Shown: one piece after another, positions 49,771 to 60,402 of the stretch
How the letters are laid out: each line of letters starts with the position of its first letter
Numbering within the stretch: the stretch's first letter is position 1
Source: Gracilariopsis chorda
Lineage: Eukaryota; Rhodophyta; Florideophyceae; Gracilariales; Gracilariaceae
Direction: 5' to 3'
Assembly: GCA_003194525.1 (NCBI GenBank)
Contig: NBIV01000026.1
Location: 248,001-312,000 of the forward strand
DNA: 64,000 bases
Program-made: the position numbers and the translations under genes
The notes under the pieces: model-generated
The model's input: the letters and a program-made list of their open reading frames with translations, nothing else
What the model was told of the DNA's origin: nothing
Databases searched by the model: none

Positions 49771-52366
49771 AAGGGGCTATTTCAGAAGAGCTCCCTCTGC
49801 TTTGCACCTTCGTCGACTTCGTCTCCTCGCGAGGGATGCTGGCATGTATATCCTATTACCCTTTATATCGTATCAAGGGCAAACACCCATAGCACGCTTT
49901 GCATCTTATGGAGAAGCAGTTGAACTGGGGCATAATTATGCCCCTCCAACGGCAAAACATATTCAGTTCCAGAAGTGCGTGTGTGTGTATGTATGTGCAC
50001 ATCAGTGGTGTGGCACAGCTGATATGCCGTGAAGTTATCTCAGCATGTCGAAAGGATGGAGCTCGGCGATTTGGTCGTGAGAGCATAAGTAGAAGGGCAT
50101 GAACGCCGTATTGGCCTATCTGGACTTGCGACGCTGAATCGGCTAGCTCTGAACTAGCACTGCGGGGAAATTCTGTAGCGCTCTACAGGGCTGCAGGCGC
50201 TGGCTGCAACAAGGTCGAAAGGAACGGAACAAGAGGGAAGAAAGGATGCTGGATAGAGAAAGGGAAGCAGGGCAAGGAGGACAGGTACAGGAGAAAGAAT
50301 GGTCACGGACATGGTGCGTTGATGGGCTCCTCTGTGGCATCCCACCTGGCCAAGCCGTCCTTTACGCGCACAGCCCATCCGAGTGGAAGAAGCGCCATTT
50401 TCTGAAAGGTATTCCAGCATGCTTTGTGGCGCTTTTCTCCTGCCGACCTGTTGTTCCATTCGGAAAGACAGAGTTTGTGTTGGAGGCTTTGTCCTTCTCC
50501 TATAAAGTGATGATGAGCACCATTTTCAGCTGTGTTAGTGCGTTATACAGGGCGGAAAGCTGTAATGCGTCTTAGAAACAGCTCGGTGAGAGCCATCTGT
50601 TCGTTGTTCACAGCCCTCAAGCTGCAGCGTACTGAATGGTGGCTTTAGTCGAGGAGAACATAGAAGAGTGAAGTGTAGTTGTATCAATCGATGGCGTTGT
50701 TCCTTTGTCCCATCCCAGTGCTCTACCTCGACTTGTATGTTGCTTCCTGAGCTGGCCAGCTGTGTGAATGTCAAAACACTAAGAGTAGTAAAGTTGGACG
50801 ATTTGGACTTGTGTTTTGGCAGCACAACAAAAAGGAACAAGCCGGTGCTTAAGAGCATGTGATGTGCCGTTACGTGTGAGTGTGTTGTTGTTTAACGTAC
50901 TCTACTGGAGTACTGTTGCGTTAACAAAAAAGGCGCTCTAATTGTGACGTGAGCATGTCAATACTTACAAACGAAGCCAAGGTTACGTGCAGATGGTGTA
51001 TTAGTGTTGATGACACAGCCGAGAGCATGCGATCGAAAGCGATAGAGCGGGGCATTTGCGGATTGCTGTGAAGATGTCTTATCGATCTGACAAGGCACGC
51101 TTACATTATGCGATGCACGTGAAGTGAACAAAACGATGACGGTGTTGGAAGAGAGATTGGAAAGGAAACAAGTCGAAATTGATGTGGTGGTTTCAATCAA
51201 AGATGTTATGGAATGTGAGGTTTTGTGGTATGGAAACGGGGGTGAGTGAGAATATGCGCCCTGTACGACGTTTCGTTAAACGATTTGCCAAGGAGGTTAA
51301 CGGTGTGGAAGTTGATGTAAGTTGGGTGGATGTGTTGCATTGCTCGAGGGGAAGCGGTCATGAGCGTTGTAGGTAGTTTATTAGGCGGCAGAGGGTGTGC
51401 CAAAGGCGGCAACTGTTTGGAGACCCAAGTTGATTGGCGGATGAAGTTGGATATGGCTACGTCGGTGATATTAGGGAGGCAAGTTTGCAAAAGCATGTAA
51501 GCACGTTACGGCGTGAGTGTGCCTGTCTCCACACGCTGGCGGGAGTGGGGCGATGTGTGTTATTGCGAGCGAAAGTGGCGCAGCGAGGAAGGCACTGTGG
51601 TACACGCTCAACGGCATGACGCGTGGCTCATCTGTACACGTATGTCTCCCAATGTAAGTCGTCATGCGCTTTGGTGAGCCACCTCACAAAGTGATCTGTG
51701 CAGAGCATGCAAATGATGTGACACGGCGGCAGAACGGCGCACGTCGTCCACGTCGTCCACGTAAGTATCCAGTGCTGCGTCCGGAATCTGCCAACAAGCG
51801 TAAGCACCAATCATCTTCTCCGACCGTTGCGCCGCGCCTGCAGCGGTCACACATATCTCGTGGCGGCGCCCGCTCGCTCCCGTCACGCCGCAGTCACACC
51901 ATCCCAACGCGCGCGCACCGCTCCCTTCCTACAGCGACACTCGCCTTACAGTTGCCTCCACCCAATCGCCGTGCCTTCTCGTTCTGCCACTTTGCCGACT
52001 CGCATTTTCATTCGCGCCCGTTCGCGCGAGGCTGAGCATTCAGTCATGCGTCATAACGCGTCACCGTTACTTACAGTGCATGAATGAGCCCCCCTTTTGT
52101 GATTAGCCGTTTCGTGTCACCGACGCCACAATCAACTGGTCCCCCGCCTTCCTTCACCCGCTTCTCTGTCCAAAATTACCTGCTATTGGCCCCCCCTCGC
52201 CATACATACGTCGACCATTTTTTCCTCACTACTTATCAACCCCTCCCCCATCTCCCCTCTGCTCCCACCCCCAACCGTCCCTCCTGATCGCACCCTCGTC
52301 AAAGTTCCCCCCCCCCCCCCCACCTCAATCCATCTCCTTCCCTCCAAAACCCCTCCCCAACAAAAG
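49771..52366. other. Intergenic region with weak coding signals
   Basis: 2.6 kb. Around 50955-51620 the plus strand has coding-like stretches in changing frames: an ATG at 50955 reading MSILTNEAKVTCRWC; 51136 onward reading MTVLEERLERKQVEIDVVV; then RPVRRFVKRFAKEVNGVEVD; and then LADEVGYGYVGDIREASLQ. No domain recognised. The last 300 bp before 52367 are C-rich, with a run of 14 C near 52307, and form the CSC1 promoter. Confidence 0.4.
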
Positions 52367-54640
52367 ATGGCGCTTGACAGCGCTACCCAGGGCTTTCTCT
52401 ACGCTTTGGCCACAGCTCTCCCCGTCTTCTTGCTCTGCACAATCCTTTTCTGCATCCTTCGTCCACGCATTCCAGACGTCTACTATCACCGCCGTCTACT
52501 AAACACCTGGCGTTCCTACAACAACTACAGTGGCCGACGCGTAGGCTTAACCTATCCCATTCCGAATGATTCCTTCTTCGGTTGGATAAAACCCGTCCTG
52601 CAAACGCCGGAACGCGAGGTCATTCGAAAGATCGGACTGGACGCCGCCATGTTCTTACGTTACATTCGCACCTGTCTCGCCATTGTCTCCATTCTCGCCT
52701 TCTTCTCCGTCCTCATTCTCATGCCGGTCTTCGGCACGGCGGGCAATAAGAGTCTCCCAAACGACGACCCCAACTTCATTGAGGGCTTGAGGGTTGTGTC
52801 ATTGGCCAATGTCGAGTCGAGAAGCAGCCGACTTTGGGTTGTTACCGTTTCCGAATTCATCATTGCCGCCGTTGTCATCTTCTTCATGCGCAGGGACTAC
52901 AAGGTCTATGCCGACGCTCGTCGCGAGTACCTCAACTCCGAAACGCCGGTCAACTACGCCCTCGCAGTCTTGGACATCCCTGAAGAGCACCGTAATGAAC
53001 ACGCAGTCCGTCAGCGCTTCGAACTCGTCGTCCCCGGCCAGGTAGCCGAAGTGGTCATTATCAACAACTGCACATTCGCACTCAAGCACAAAGCCAAGCT
53101 CGAAACGGCCATTACCAAACGCGAGCTCGCCGAGTACCTTAAATCCGTCAAGGGCGTCAGTCCTCAGATCCGTCCCGGATTCTGCGGCTGTATCATGTGC
53201 CACAAGCCCAAGGAAGACGCCCTCGAGTACTGGGAGAACGAGGAACGAGAGCAGAAGGTCGCCCTCGTAGAGCTGGATGCTGCTGCCACTTCTACGCCGT
53301 CCGCCATCCTCATTCTCAGCAATAAGCGTGCCGCTTCCGTGCTTGCGCAGGCCAATATGGCTACGTCGGCCACTTCTTGGAACGTTGCCGAGGTGGGTGA
53401 ACCGAAAAACATCAACTGGAAGGCATTCTCGGTTCCGAGTTATCAAACCGAAATTCGTTCCCTTGCCGTTGCCGCCTTTGTCGCTGTGTTCACGCTATTC
53501 TGGACCATTCCCGCCGCTGCCATTTCCGCGCTGTTCAGTTTGCAGACGCTGAAAGAGGTGGATGGATTCAAGTGGACGGGCAAGATCGAAGAGACCAGCG
53601 AGAGTCTGGCTGCTCTGATTGAAGGTTTGCTTCCGGTCATTGTGATGTCGGTACTTATCAGTCTTATTCCGACATTGTTCCGCTTCGTCGTGGGTTTCGA
53701 GCGTATTGTTTCGCGCTCCGTCATCGAGAGAAAGACAAGAGACTACTTTTTCTTTTTCACCGTTTATGGATCCTTCTTCGTTATCGTACTCGGACAGTCG
53801 TTCTTCCGCGACGTTCAGGGCATTCTTGACAGACCTGTTCAGGTGATTGATGCGCTTGCCAGTGAGGTGCCTGGAACTGGTATATTCTTCGCTACGTTCA
53901 TTGTGATGCAGGCTTTCTTCAGTGTGCCACTGCTGTTCAGCGGTATTATTCGCAGCATTTTGCGCGCTGTGTTCTTGAAGATATCCAAGACGGAACGTCA
54001 AAAACGCAAAGCACGCTCCTCTGGCGCTTTGTTCCAATATTTCCGGTATTCTGGTCAGTGCTTGCTCATCATGTTCCTGTCGTTGATGTTCTCAAGCTTT
54101 TCACCACTGGTGACGCTGTGCGGTGTGGCGTTCTTCGGCTTGGCGTATGTGATGTTCAAGTACATGTTATTGTACGCGTGCCATCAACCAGCGGAAGGCG
54201 GAGGTGATTTGTATCCCGGAGCGTACTGGGGCACTATGATTGGATTGGTGCTGAAGCAAATTGTTGTAATTGCGGTGCTTGGTTTGAAGAAATCTCCGGC
54301 AGCCGCTATAGTGTGTGTGATTCCGACCATTGCGACGATTTTGTTGTCGATCATCATTGCCGGACGGTACGAGAGAATCTCCAAATACGGAAGTTTGCAC
54401 GACATGTTTGAAAGTTCATCCAAGTTGGAGGAGATTCCGGAGGCGTATCGTAAGATATACAAGAACCCAATCTCACCGTTCGATGAAGAGGAGTACGTGA
54501 ACTTGAATGGAGTTGAAGAGGCCATGGATGTGTACCCTGAGGCTGACTACGGGTCAGTGAGCGATAGTCTTGAATCTGAACATCAGGATGAGAACATTGG
54601 GTATGTTCCTGATCGTGCTGCTAAACGGGAGGAGGTTTAG
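52367..54640 (+). CDS. CSC1/OSCA/TMEM63 family ion channel
   Basis: Osmosensitive, mechanically gated cation channel of the plasma membrane or an endomembrane. The ATG at 52367 (AAAGATGGCG) gives MALDSATQGF; 757 residues. Three N-terminal membrane segments lie near 9-31, 100-125 and 150-172. A cytosolic RRM-like loop (about 175-360) with GFCGCIMCHKPKEDALEYWE follows. The seven-helix DUF221/RSN1 core starts with NWKAFSVPSYQTEIRSLAVA and includes RKTRDYFFFFTVYGSFFVIV and SGIIRSILRAVF. The C-terminus is cytosolic and acidic. Length and order match the family. Directly after the stop there is a G-run of about 14 (54644-54657). Confidence 0.94.
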   Translation: MALDSATQGFLYALATALPVFLLCTILFCILRPRIPDVYYHRRLLNTWRSYNNYSGRRVGLTYPIPNDSFFGWIKPVLQTPEREVIRKIGLDAAMFLRYIRTCLAIVSILAFFSVLILMPVFGTAGNKSLPNDDPNFIEGLRVVSLANVESRSSRLWVVTVSEFIIAAVVIFFMRRDYKVYADARREYLNSETPVNYALAVLDIPEEHRNEHAVRQRFELVVPGQVAEVVIINNCTFALKHKAKLETAITKRELAEYLKSVKGVSPQIRPGFCGCIMCHKPKEDALEYWENEEREQKVALVELDAAATSTPSAILILSNKRAASVLAQANMATSATSWNVAEVGEPKNINWKAFSVPSYQTEIRSLAVAAFVAVFTLFWTIPAAAISALFSLQTLKEVDGFKWTGKIEETSESLAALIEGLLPVIVMSVLISLIPTLFRFVVGFERIVSRSVIERKTRDYFFFFTVYGSFFVIVLGQSFFRDVQGILDRPVQVIDALASEVPGTGIFFATFIVMQAFFSVPLLFSGIIRSILRAVFLKISKTERQKRKARSSGALFQYFRYSGQCLLIMFLSLMFSSFSPLVTLCGVAFFGLAYVMFKYMLLYACHQPAEGGGDLYPGAYWGTMIGLVLKQIVVIAVLGLKKSPAAAIVCVIPTIATILLSIIIAGRYERISKYGSLHDMFESSSKLEEIPEAYRKIYKNPISPFDEEEYVNLNGVEEAMDVYPEADYGSVSDSLESEHQDENIGYVPDRAAKREEV

Positions 54641-54968
54641 AAAGGGGGGGGGGGGGGAGGGCTGTCAAAAGAGAAAGGGCGGAGGGGTGAGGTGATAGGC
54701 GTATGGTTGTTTCGGGGGGCTTGGTTTGTGTAAAGTTTTCGATGCCGGCGCGGACCGTGTGAAATGTTTGCTTAAACAAGAACAACAGTGTTTATATAAC
54801 AAACAACTCTATACGAGGGTAGACGCTATGTTATCATGTTATCAAAGCGGCGATAAATACAACACTTGTGCTGAAAAGTACAGGTGAAGGGTGTTGACCA
54901 CAGCACAACGACAGTGACAATTGACTGGCTACAGATACAAAGTTTTACGCTCCATGCAGCGAGTTGAG
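54641..54968. other. Convergent intergenic spacer
   Basis: 328 bp between the 3' ends of the CSC1 and GYF genes. It opens with a G homopolymer; AT-rich TTTATATAAC near 54792 may be part of a polyadenylation region. No gene. Confidence 0.5.
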
Positions 54969-55574
54969 CTAATGAAGCGGTGGTGGCGGGGTATCTGCAG
55001 GTCCGTTGTTGGGGTTCGAAGGGTGATGCGGATACACTGAAGGTTGGGAGTTATGCATCTGCTGCTGTGGCGGCGGTGGTATGGATTGCTGCGGTGCGGA
55101 TTGCTGCGGGTAGACTGCTGGTTGGTAGTGCGGAGTGTTCACCTGAGACTGCTGATGATGAGTGGGTACCGGAGGCGGCGGGGGCGGCAGCGGCGGGTGG
55201 TAGACGTGGTCTTGCGGCACATCGGAGGACGAAGAGGGCGAGGAGGTTTGAGGCGGCGGGGGCAGTTGCTGATTGCTCTGCAAAAGAAGCGCATCGGATT
55301 GGATTTGACGAAACACCGGGTCTGGCAGTTGGTCCAGACGGCGCCACTCCATGAGTCTGACGCAGCGCGCACTGTTGGGGCGCTGCGGGTTGGGGAAGAT
55401 GCGCTCGTTGGTCCACAGCAACACGTCGTGAGGAAGGCGCTTCTCGGCGTACATGGCCGTGATGGAGGCGCGTGTGTACGGCCCTTCGCGGCGCGGCTGG
55501 CGCTGCGCGCTGCCCGCGGCGGCGGGCGTGAGCACGTACCACACGGGCTGCGGCTTCTTTCTGAACAGTCCCAT
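54969..55574 (-). CDS. GYF_2-domain protein with Pro/Gln-rich tail
   Basis: GYF-type domains bind proline-rich peptides or serve as scaffolds; the partner is unknown. The ATG at 55574 gives MGLFRKKPQPVWYVLTPAAA. The open frame goes further 5', but that part is not domain-like. Residues 10-80 match GYF_2: WYVL, REGPYTRASITAMYAEKRLP, HDVLLWTNERI and MEWRRLDQLPD. The remaining 120 residues are a disordered Pro/Gln/His/Ser tail (QLPPPPQTSSPSSSS; PPPPPPVPTHHQQ). Length 201. Head-to-head with PP2A-B55, 408 bp apart. The antisense frame over the same DNA is open but is a GC-driven shadow. Confidence 0.75.
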   Translation of the reverse strand: MGLFRKKPQPVWYVLTPAAAGSAQRQPRREGPYTRASITAMYAEKRLPHDVLLWTNERIFPNPQRPNSARCVRLMEWRRLDQLPDPVFRQIQSDALLLQSNQQLPPPPQTSSPSSSSDVPQDHVYHPPLPPPPPPVPTHHQQSQVNTPHYQPAVYPQQSAPQQSIPPPPQQQMHNSQPSVYPHHPSNPNNGPADTPPPPLH

Positions 55575-55982
55575 GGGCGACGTCGGAAGGTTTGGGGGCG
55601 GCGCCAAGCGCACTGGGCCCGCCAGCGCCTCGCCCGTTGAAGAGCGCAACGCGCGGTGGCCATGACGCCGGCGTCCAACAATGCGCGCGTGCGCCAGCAA
55701 TGAAACGGCGTCGCACCACGTGGCCACGTTGAGCACGTGCGCGGCAGCAGTAAGCCGCTGTCAGCGCGCTGTGCAGCGTGCGCCTTGCGTGCTACCACAA
55801 CTGGCGTTGAGGGCGGCGCGTGTGCTCGCGCGGCGCAATGCAACGCGCGCACTTCTTCGCCACCACCGCGCCCGCGACAGCGCGCTCGCGCTCGTCCGCA
55901 TTTCGTTCGCGCCGCGAGCCCCCCACTACCCCCCCCCCCCCACCTCCGCCCCCCCCGCACCCACCCCCGTCGCCCTGGACGA
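55575..55982. promoter_or_regulatory. Bidirectional promoter, GYF gene / PP2A-B55
   Basis: 408 bp, very GC-rich, with a C-tract near 55929-55941 shortly before the B55 ATG. No TATA box. Both flanking frames remain open into it without good starts. Confidence 0.5.
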
Positions 55983-57884
55983 ATGGCGGACGCGGACTCC
56001 CCGCCCTCGTCCGTCTCCTCAGACTCCGACTCGCTCTACGACAGCTCCTTGGACCGCCCACGAGTCTCACTCCGTATTGACTCGGACCGCGCCGTGAACC
56101 ACTTGCTCTCGCCGCCTGCCGCCGCTCGACTCGGCAAGCATCCCTTGCGTTTCGCTTTCGCACAGGCCTTTGGGGAGCAGGTTCAACATGACTGTCAACG
56201 AATGCGCGATGCTCAGCGCGCCCTTAGTGCTTCCAATCACCCCTCGCTTTCGTCTTCTTCCTCCTCCTCCTCCTCCTCCTCCTCCTCCTCCTCATCATCA
56301 TCATCATCATCATCGTCTTCGTCTCACGAACACCGCTCACATTCGGCCTCCCCAATCACGTCAGACAGCGATGTCATTTCCGCCGTTCGATTCGATCATA
56401 ACTCCGAAATGCTTGCCGCCGGTGATCGCGCCGGGCGTATAGTCGTCTTAAAGCGCATGCGTACCAACCCCTCAAACCTACATGACCAACACCCCAACCA
56501 TGGCTCTCACTACGACAAACCGTCGCAATTCCGTCAGCCCCATCCCTCCGCCCCTCACTTTCGCTTTTGGACCCAGTTTCAATCGCACCACCCCGAATTC
56601 GACTACCTCAAGAGCATGGAGATCGAAGAAAAGATCAGTCAGATACGCTGGTGTGCCCCAGCCGCCTCCTCCCATCGCTTACTCGCCACCAACGATAAGA
56701 CAATCAAGCTGTGGAGCTTGTACGAGAAGCAGGTTACCACTTTGGCAACTCTGCATCATCCAACATTACGATGCTCATCCTCCGCTCATTCTGTCCCTTC
56801 CAACTCCTCATCCCGTTCCACATCCCCAACTTCCTCAACTTCCTCTTCGTCCTCCGATGCCACCTTTTCACATAACACCAACGCCACGACGCCTCGCTCC
56901 AAATACCTGCCCGGCTCGGCCTGGAGTATGCGCGCAATGCAATCCGCTTCGCTTGCCAGTTTTGTAACCGACCCAGCTACGCTTACCATGCCCCGCTTAC
57001 AGAGTCAAGGCCGCTTCATCACCGCCACACCACGCCGCGCATTTAGCTCCGCCCATTCGTACCACATCAATTCCATTTCGCTCAACTCCGACGAGGAGAC
57101 TTTTTTGTCCGCCGATGACTTGCGCGTCAATCTGTGGAACCTCGAACGCGAGGGTCAGGGCTTCAACGTCCTTGACCTCAAGCCTAACAACGTAGAAGAC
57201 CTCACAGAGGTGCTCACCTGCGCTACCTTTCATCCCGATCATTGTCATCTCTTCGTTCATTCCACTTCGCGCGGCGTTGTGCGTCTTTGTGATCTCAGAA
57301 CCTCGGCGCTGTGTGACAACTGGGCCAGGATGTACGCGTTACCACCGGAAAACTCTCGTCGCAACTCCTTCTTTTCTGAGATCATTGCCTCCGTCTCTGA
57401 CGTCAAGTTTTCTCCAGATGGCCGTTATTTTCTCACCAGAGATTACATGAACTTGCGCCTGTGGGATATCAACATGGAGCGAGCCCCCGTGTTGGTCATT
57501 CCGGTACATGAGCATTTGCGCACCCGCTTTTGCGATTTGTATGAAAATGACTGCATCTTTGACAAATTTCAATGCGCGTTTACCAGTGACGGCGGCTCGT
57601 TGTTGACGGGAAGTTACAATTCGTTGTTTCAAGCTTATTCCGCTTATGACGGTGTGGGAAGCGCGGTTGAGGCTAGTGTCGAATTTGTTTCGGGTATTTC
57701 TCCCAGACATCAGTATACGGCAGAGGGATTGTCGGTTGATCGACATCGTCATTCAAGTGCGCAGGAACTGGTTGATCCGAATCGACGGGTCATGTTTTTG
57801 CATTCTTCTCCTACGGAGCAAATGGCGGCTGTGGCGGCTGGCCCTGCCGTGTATCTGTTCTATGAGTGTGCTGGCAGTGAATGA
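55983..57884 (+). CDS. PPP2R2: Protein phosphatase 2A regulatory subunit B55/PR55
   Basis: WD40 substrate-selecting subunit of PP2A, controlling mitotic exit and other phosphorylation states. The ATG at 55983 gives MADADSPPSS; 633 residues, longer than the usual 440-500. Family blocks: DVISAVRFDHNSEMLAAGDRAGR, EFDYLKSMEIEEKISQIRW, LATNDKTIKLW, SYHINSISLNSDEETFLSADDLR (split here by frame-neutral variation), LTEVLTCATFHPDHCHLFVH, FFSEIIASVSDVKFSPDGRY, and LYENDCIFDKFQCAF. Extra length comes from an N-terminal leader of about 110 residues, a poly-Ser run of about 30 (56256-56313), and a Ser/Thr-rich insertion between blades (about 265-320). The last blade is shortened. The substrate-groove residues can be followed in the conserved blocks, so the subunit is probably functional. 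Confidence 0.94.
   Translation: MADADSPPSSVSSDSDSLYDSSLDRPRVSLRIDSDRAVNHLLSPPAAARLGKHPLRFAFAQAFGEQVQHDCQRMRDAQRALSASNHPSLSSSSSSSSSSSSSSSSSSSSSSSSSHEHRSHSASPITSDSDVISAVRFDHNSEMLAAGDRAGRIVVLKRMRTNPSNLHDQHPNHGSHYDKPSQFRQPHPSAPHFRFWTQFQSHHPEFDYLKSMEIEEKISQIRWCAPAASSHRLLATNDKTIKLWSLYEKQVTTLATLHHPTLRCSSSAHSVPSNSSSRSTSPTSSTSSSSSDATFSHNTNATTPRSKYLPGSAWSMRAMQSASLASFVTDPATLTMPRLQSQGRFITATPRRAFSSAHSYHINSISLNSDEETFLSADDLRVNLWNLEREGQGFNVLDLKPNNVEDLTEVLTCATFHPDHCHLFVHSTSRGVVRLCDLRTSALCDNWARMYALPPENSRRNSFFSEIIASVSDVKFSPDGRYFLTRDYMNLRLWDINMERAPVLVIPVHEHLRTRFCDLYENDCIFDKFQCAFTSDGGSLLTGSYNSLFQAYSAYDGVGSAVEASVEFVSGISPRHQYTAEGLSVDRHRHSSAQELVDPNRRVMFLHSSPTEQMAAVAAGPAVYLFYECAGSE
56256..56318. repeat. TCC/TCA trinucleotide repeat coding poly-Ser
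   Basis: Runs of TCC then TCA within B55, in frame, giving about 20 consecutive serines. Likely length-polymorphic. Confidence 0.8.
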
Positions 57885-58592
57885 CGACTGCTTTTGCTTT
57901 TTTCGTTTTCTCTTTAACATGTTTTTCTTTTTATATAGGGGCTGATGGGAATGGATCCATGTGCATTGTGACGTGGTCGCTGAGTGCGGGATGTGGCCAC
58001 GGGGTGGGCGGGTTTGGTGGGGCTAACTGTATGAGAATTAGCAAGAACAACGTAGTGATCGGATGAAAGAAAAGGCACTGATGTGAATAGAGGTGTGGAA
58101 TGTGGGTGGAGTGGTATTGTTGTTAGATGGCAAGTGTAGTTGGGGAAAGATATAGTGGGAAACGAATGCATGTTGTTTACACTTGAAAAACAACGAGGGT
58201 TAGGTTTTTAACTTTTGGAACTGTTTGATCCAAGACCGTAGCAGACTTAGTATGATGACTTAAAGACATAACATACAGGCTAGACCAACTGGGACGTGTG
58301 GCTTGCTTTGCCTTTTCCTGTTACGTTAATGTTGCATGGTGATGGATGGGAGTGTTGCAGACAGTGAATCTGGGCGTGGATGAAGTAGATGAAGATAAGC
58401 TGTTCTACGGCGTCACGAACGTAGCTTTTTACTTGACAGGGGCAAGCAACAATAAAGGAAGTAGCTTGTAAACACCGGCCGTATAATGCGTTTTACGGTT
58501 GTACAGCGGTTTTCAGTTGGGTGAAACAGTGAGTTTGAGTGATAGGAACAGTTTCCTTGTACGGGAACAGAAGTGGCTGTGTAAAGGGCTTT
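57885..58592. other. Convergent intergenic region
   Basis: 708 bp between the 3' ends of B55 and COX17. Mostly AT-balanced, with no ORF of interest and no repeat noticed. Confidence 0.5.
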
Positions 58593-58865
58593 TTAAACGT
58601 TGAAACCTTCTCTTCTTAGGCATTGCTTATGGGCCTCGATGAAGGATTTACAGGCCTCTTCTCCGTTGAGTACGATACATTCATCGCGCGCTTTCTTCGT
58701 CTCGGGACAGGCGCAACAGATCTTCTTGCCGCGCACTTGTTGTTTTCCGTGCCCGCCGGCCTGTGGATGGGGTTCCTTTTTGAGCTCGGAAGAAGTCCAA
58801 AGTAGCCTTGAGATGGTGCCCAGCTGAATTGATTCGTCTTGTGACTGGGGCGATGTCGGCGCCAT
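58593..58865 (-). CDS. COX17: Cytochrome c oxidase copper chaperone COX17
   Basis: Carries Cu(I) in the mitochondrial intermembrane space to SCO1 and COX11 for cytochrome c oxidase assembly. The first in-frame ATG is at 58865 (MAPTSPQSQ; 90 residues); the upstream extension has only a GTG start. The C-terminal 50 residues match the family: KKICCACPETKKARDECIVLNGEE and ACKSFIEAHKQCLRREGFNV. They contain the copper-binding CC pair and the twin Cx9C motifs of a CHCH fold. The N-terminal 40 residues are variable. Head-to-head with the WD40 gene at 59302. Confidence 0.95.
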   Translation of the reverse strand: MAPTSPQSQDESIQLGTISRLLWTSSELKKEPHPQAGGHGKQQVRGKKICCACPETKKARDECIVLNGEEACKSFIEAHKQCLRREGFNV

Positions 58866-59301
58866 TTCGTTGTTGGGAGGCGAGCGGAAAAAAACGGGTG
58901 GGGGTGAGCTGTTCAGGAGTTTACTTGTGGAAAATTGAGCATTCACGCGAAGTAGTGGCGGGTTCGTATTGGTCTTGCATATACCCTTTGTTGCTTACGC
59001 TTCAAGTGGAATGAGGCCTGCTGGTCACGAACGAAAGCAATGCCATAATTCATGCGGGTGCGCGCCGACGTCGTAATCACCAGCTCCGCTTTTCCCAACG
59101 CATGCTGTAGGATTTGCCGCACGTGTCATACCTGGGACTCAAATCTCGCGCATGCAGCTGAATTCGCTGTGCGACTCCACTACAAAGCGTGAGCAAACTG
59201 CTGATGATGCGCTTACACCCTTGGAGCTTGAGATCCTTACTCTGATCTTCCAACCGGTGAGCTTGAGGTACCGAAAGGTTTTTACGCAAGAGGGCGCGAA
59301 A
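58866..59301. promoter_or_regulatory. Bidirectional spacer, COX17 / WD40 gene
   Basis: 436 bp containing both promoters. The WD40 frame is open back to 59152 (MQLNSLCDS) but lacks family character there, so the ATG at 59302 is preferred. Confidence 0.45.
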
Positions 59302-60402
59302 ATGGCGAGCGGCGGTGAGGAGAAGGCGACAACGAAGAAGCGACATAACGAATCGAAGCGACCTCGGCCAGAAGCAAAAGCCATTCTACGAGGGCATGTG
59401 ACGCCCGTCACTTCAGTATGCTTCCACCCGCACGAAGAGCACGCGCATGTGCTATTCACAGGTGACGAAAGCGGCTCATTGCGAGTTTGGGACAGTCGTT
59501 TTGAAGAAACGTTGCAAGTGTTCACAGCGCCAGAACGGTTGGGAGCAAGCCCCGTGCAAGGCGTGGCACAACATGTGGCTCATATCAATGAGGTGCTTGT
59601 GCAGTACAAGAACGGATTTGTGCTTCGATTGAACGTGGAGTACAAGAAGAATGTTAGTGAATTTGATGCCGTTTATATTGGCGGCTTCAAAACTGTTAAC
59701 GCTGGGCAACGATTCTTGCAGCACGAAGATGGGGCGGTGTTGTGTGATGGCTTTTGTAGAATTTGTTATGTAGATGCTAACACTTGGGTGGGGGCTTGTG
59801 GCGATGGTGATGAATGCATTATCATACGTGATGAGCGTGCTGCGGGGGGTGGTAGCGGGGTGGTGGGTAGATTGAAACTAGCGCCGACGGCAACAGGTGA
59901 AAAGGGGGGTATGGTAATGGCTGTATGTGCGGCTGGGGGGATGGATGTACTGGGCGGATATGAGGATGGAAGCGTTGCTGTGTGGGATTTGCGAAACAGA
60001 AGGACAGCGCGTTCTCGAGTGAAGGTGGGTGCGGATGCAGTGACGAGCGTTGCGTGCAGTCCGCGCGGACGAGTTGGAGTGGCTGGCGGGGCGTACGATC
60101 ACATCGCGGCCGTGGCTGATTTGAGTGGTGACACGATTGCAGCGGTTGCGAAGGGGTCGTTGCGGGTGTCTGGAATCTCGGAGGTGAAGTGGAGGGCGGA
60201 CGGAAAAGTTGTGGCGTCGGGAGGGTGGGATGGAGTTGTGAGGATTTGGGATGGACGACGACGACAGGATGCTCTTCTACGACGCATTGCTTCTTTGCGA
60301 TGGCATGAAGGGTCGGTTCTCTCAGTAGGGTACAGCAGCGATAGCAAACTACTGGCAAGCGGGGGGAAAGACTGCACAGTGGCACTATGGGAAGATGTTT
60401 AG
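59302..60402 (+). CDS. WD40-repeat protein of the ASA1/GNB1L type
   Basis: ASA1 in fungi and GNB1L in animals assist PIKK folding with the TTT-R2TP/ASTRA machinery; that role is inferred. The ATG at 59302 (GCGAAAATGGCG) gives MASGGEEKATTKKRHNESKR, 366 residues. Repeats begin with AILRGHVTPVTSVCFHPHEE and FTGDESGSLRVWD. In the middle ACGDGDECIIIRDERA and LGGYEDGSVAVWDLRNR are visible. The end, GWDGVVRIWDGRRRQDALLR through WHEGSVLSVGYSSDSKLLAS and GGKDCTVALWEDV, fits the ASA1/GNB1L C-terminus, where the last blade is H-x-GSV...KD-x(5)-W. About seven blades in total. Another small WD40 protein is possible because family-specific motifs are few. Confidence 0.8.
   Translation: MASGGEEKATTKKRHNESKRPRPEAKAILRGHVTPVTSVCFHPHEEHAHVLFTGDESGSLRVWDSRFEETLQVFTAPERLGASPVQGVAQHVAHINEVLVQYKNGFVLRLNVEYKKNVSEFDAVYIGGFKTVNAGQRFLQHEDGAVLCDGFCRICYVDANTWVGACGDGDECIIIRDERAAGGGSGVVGRLKLAPTATGEKGGMVMAVCAAGGMDVLGGYEDGSVAVWDLRNRRTARSRVKVGADAVTSVACSPRGRVGVAGGAYDHIAAVADLSGDTIAAVAKGSLRVSGISEVKWRADGKVVASGGWDGVVRIWDGRRRQDALLRRIASLRWHEGSVLSVGYSSDSKLLASGGKDCTVALWEDV

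Noticed and set aside
55044..55640. Long plus-strand frame opposite the GYF gene
   Set aside because: It is the antisense shadow of a clear GYF_2 coding sequence; Arg/Gly/Val-rich composition is typical of such shadows.
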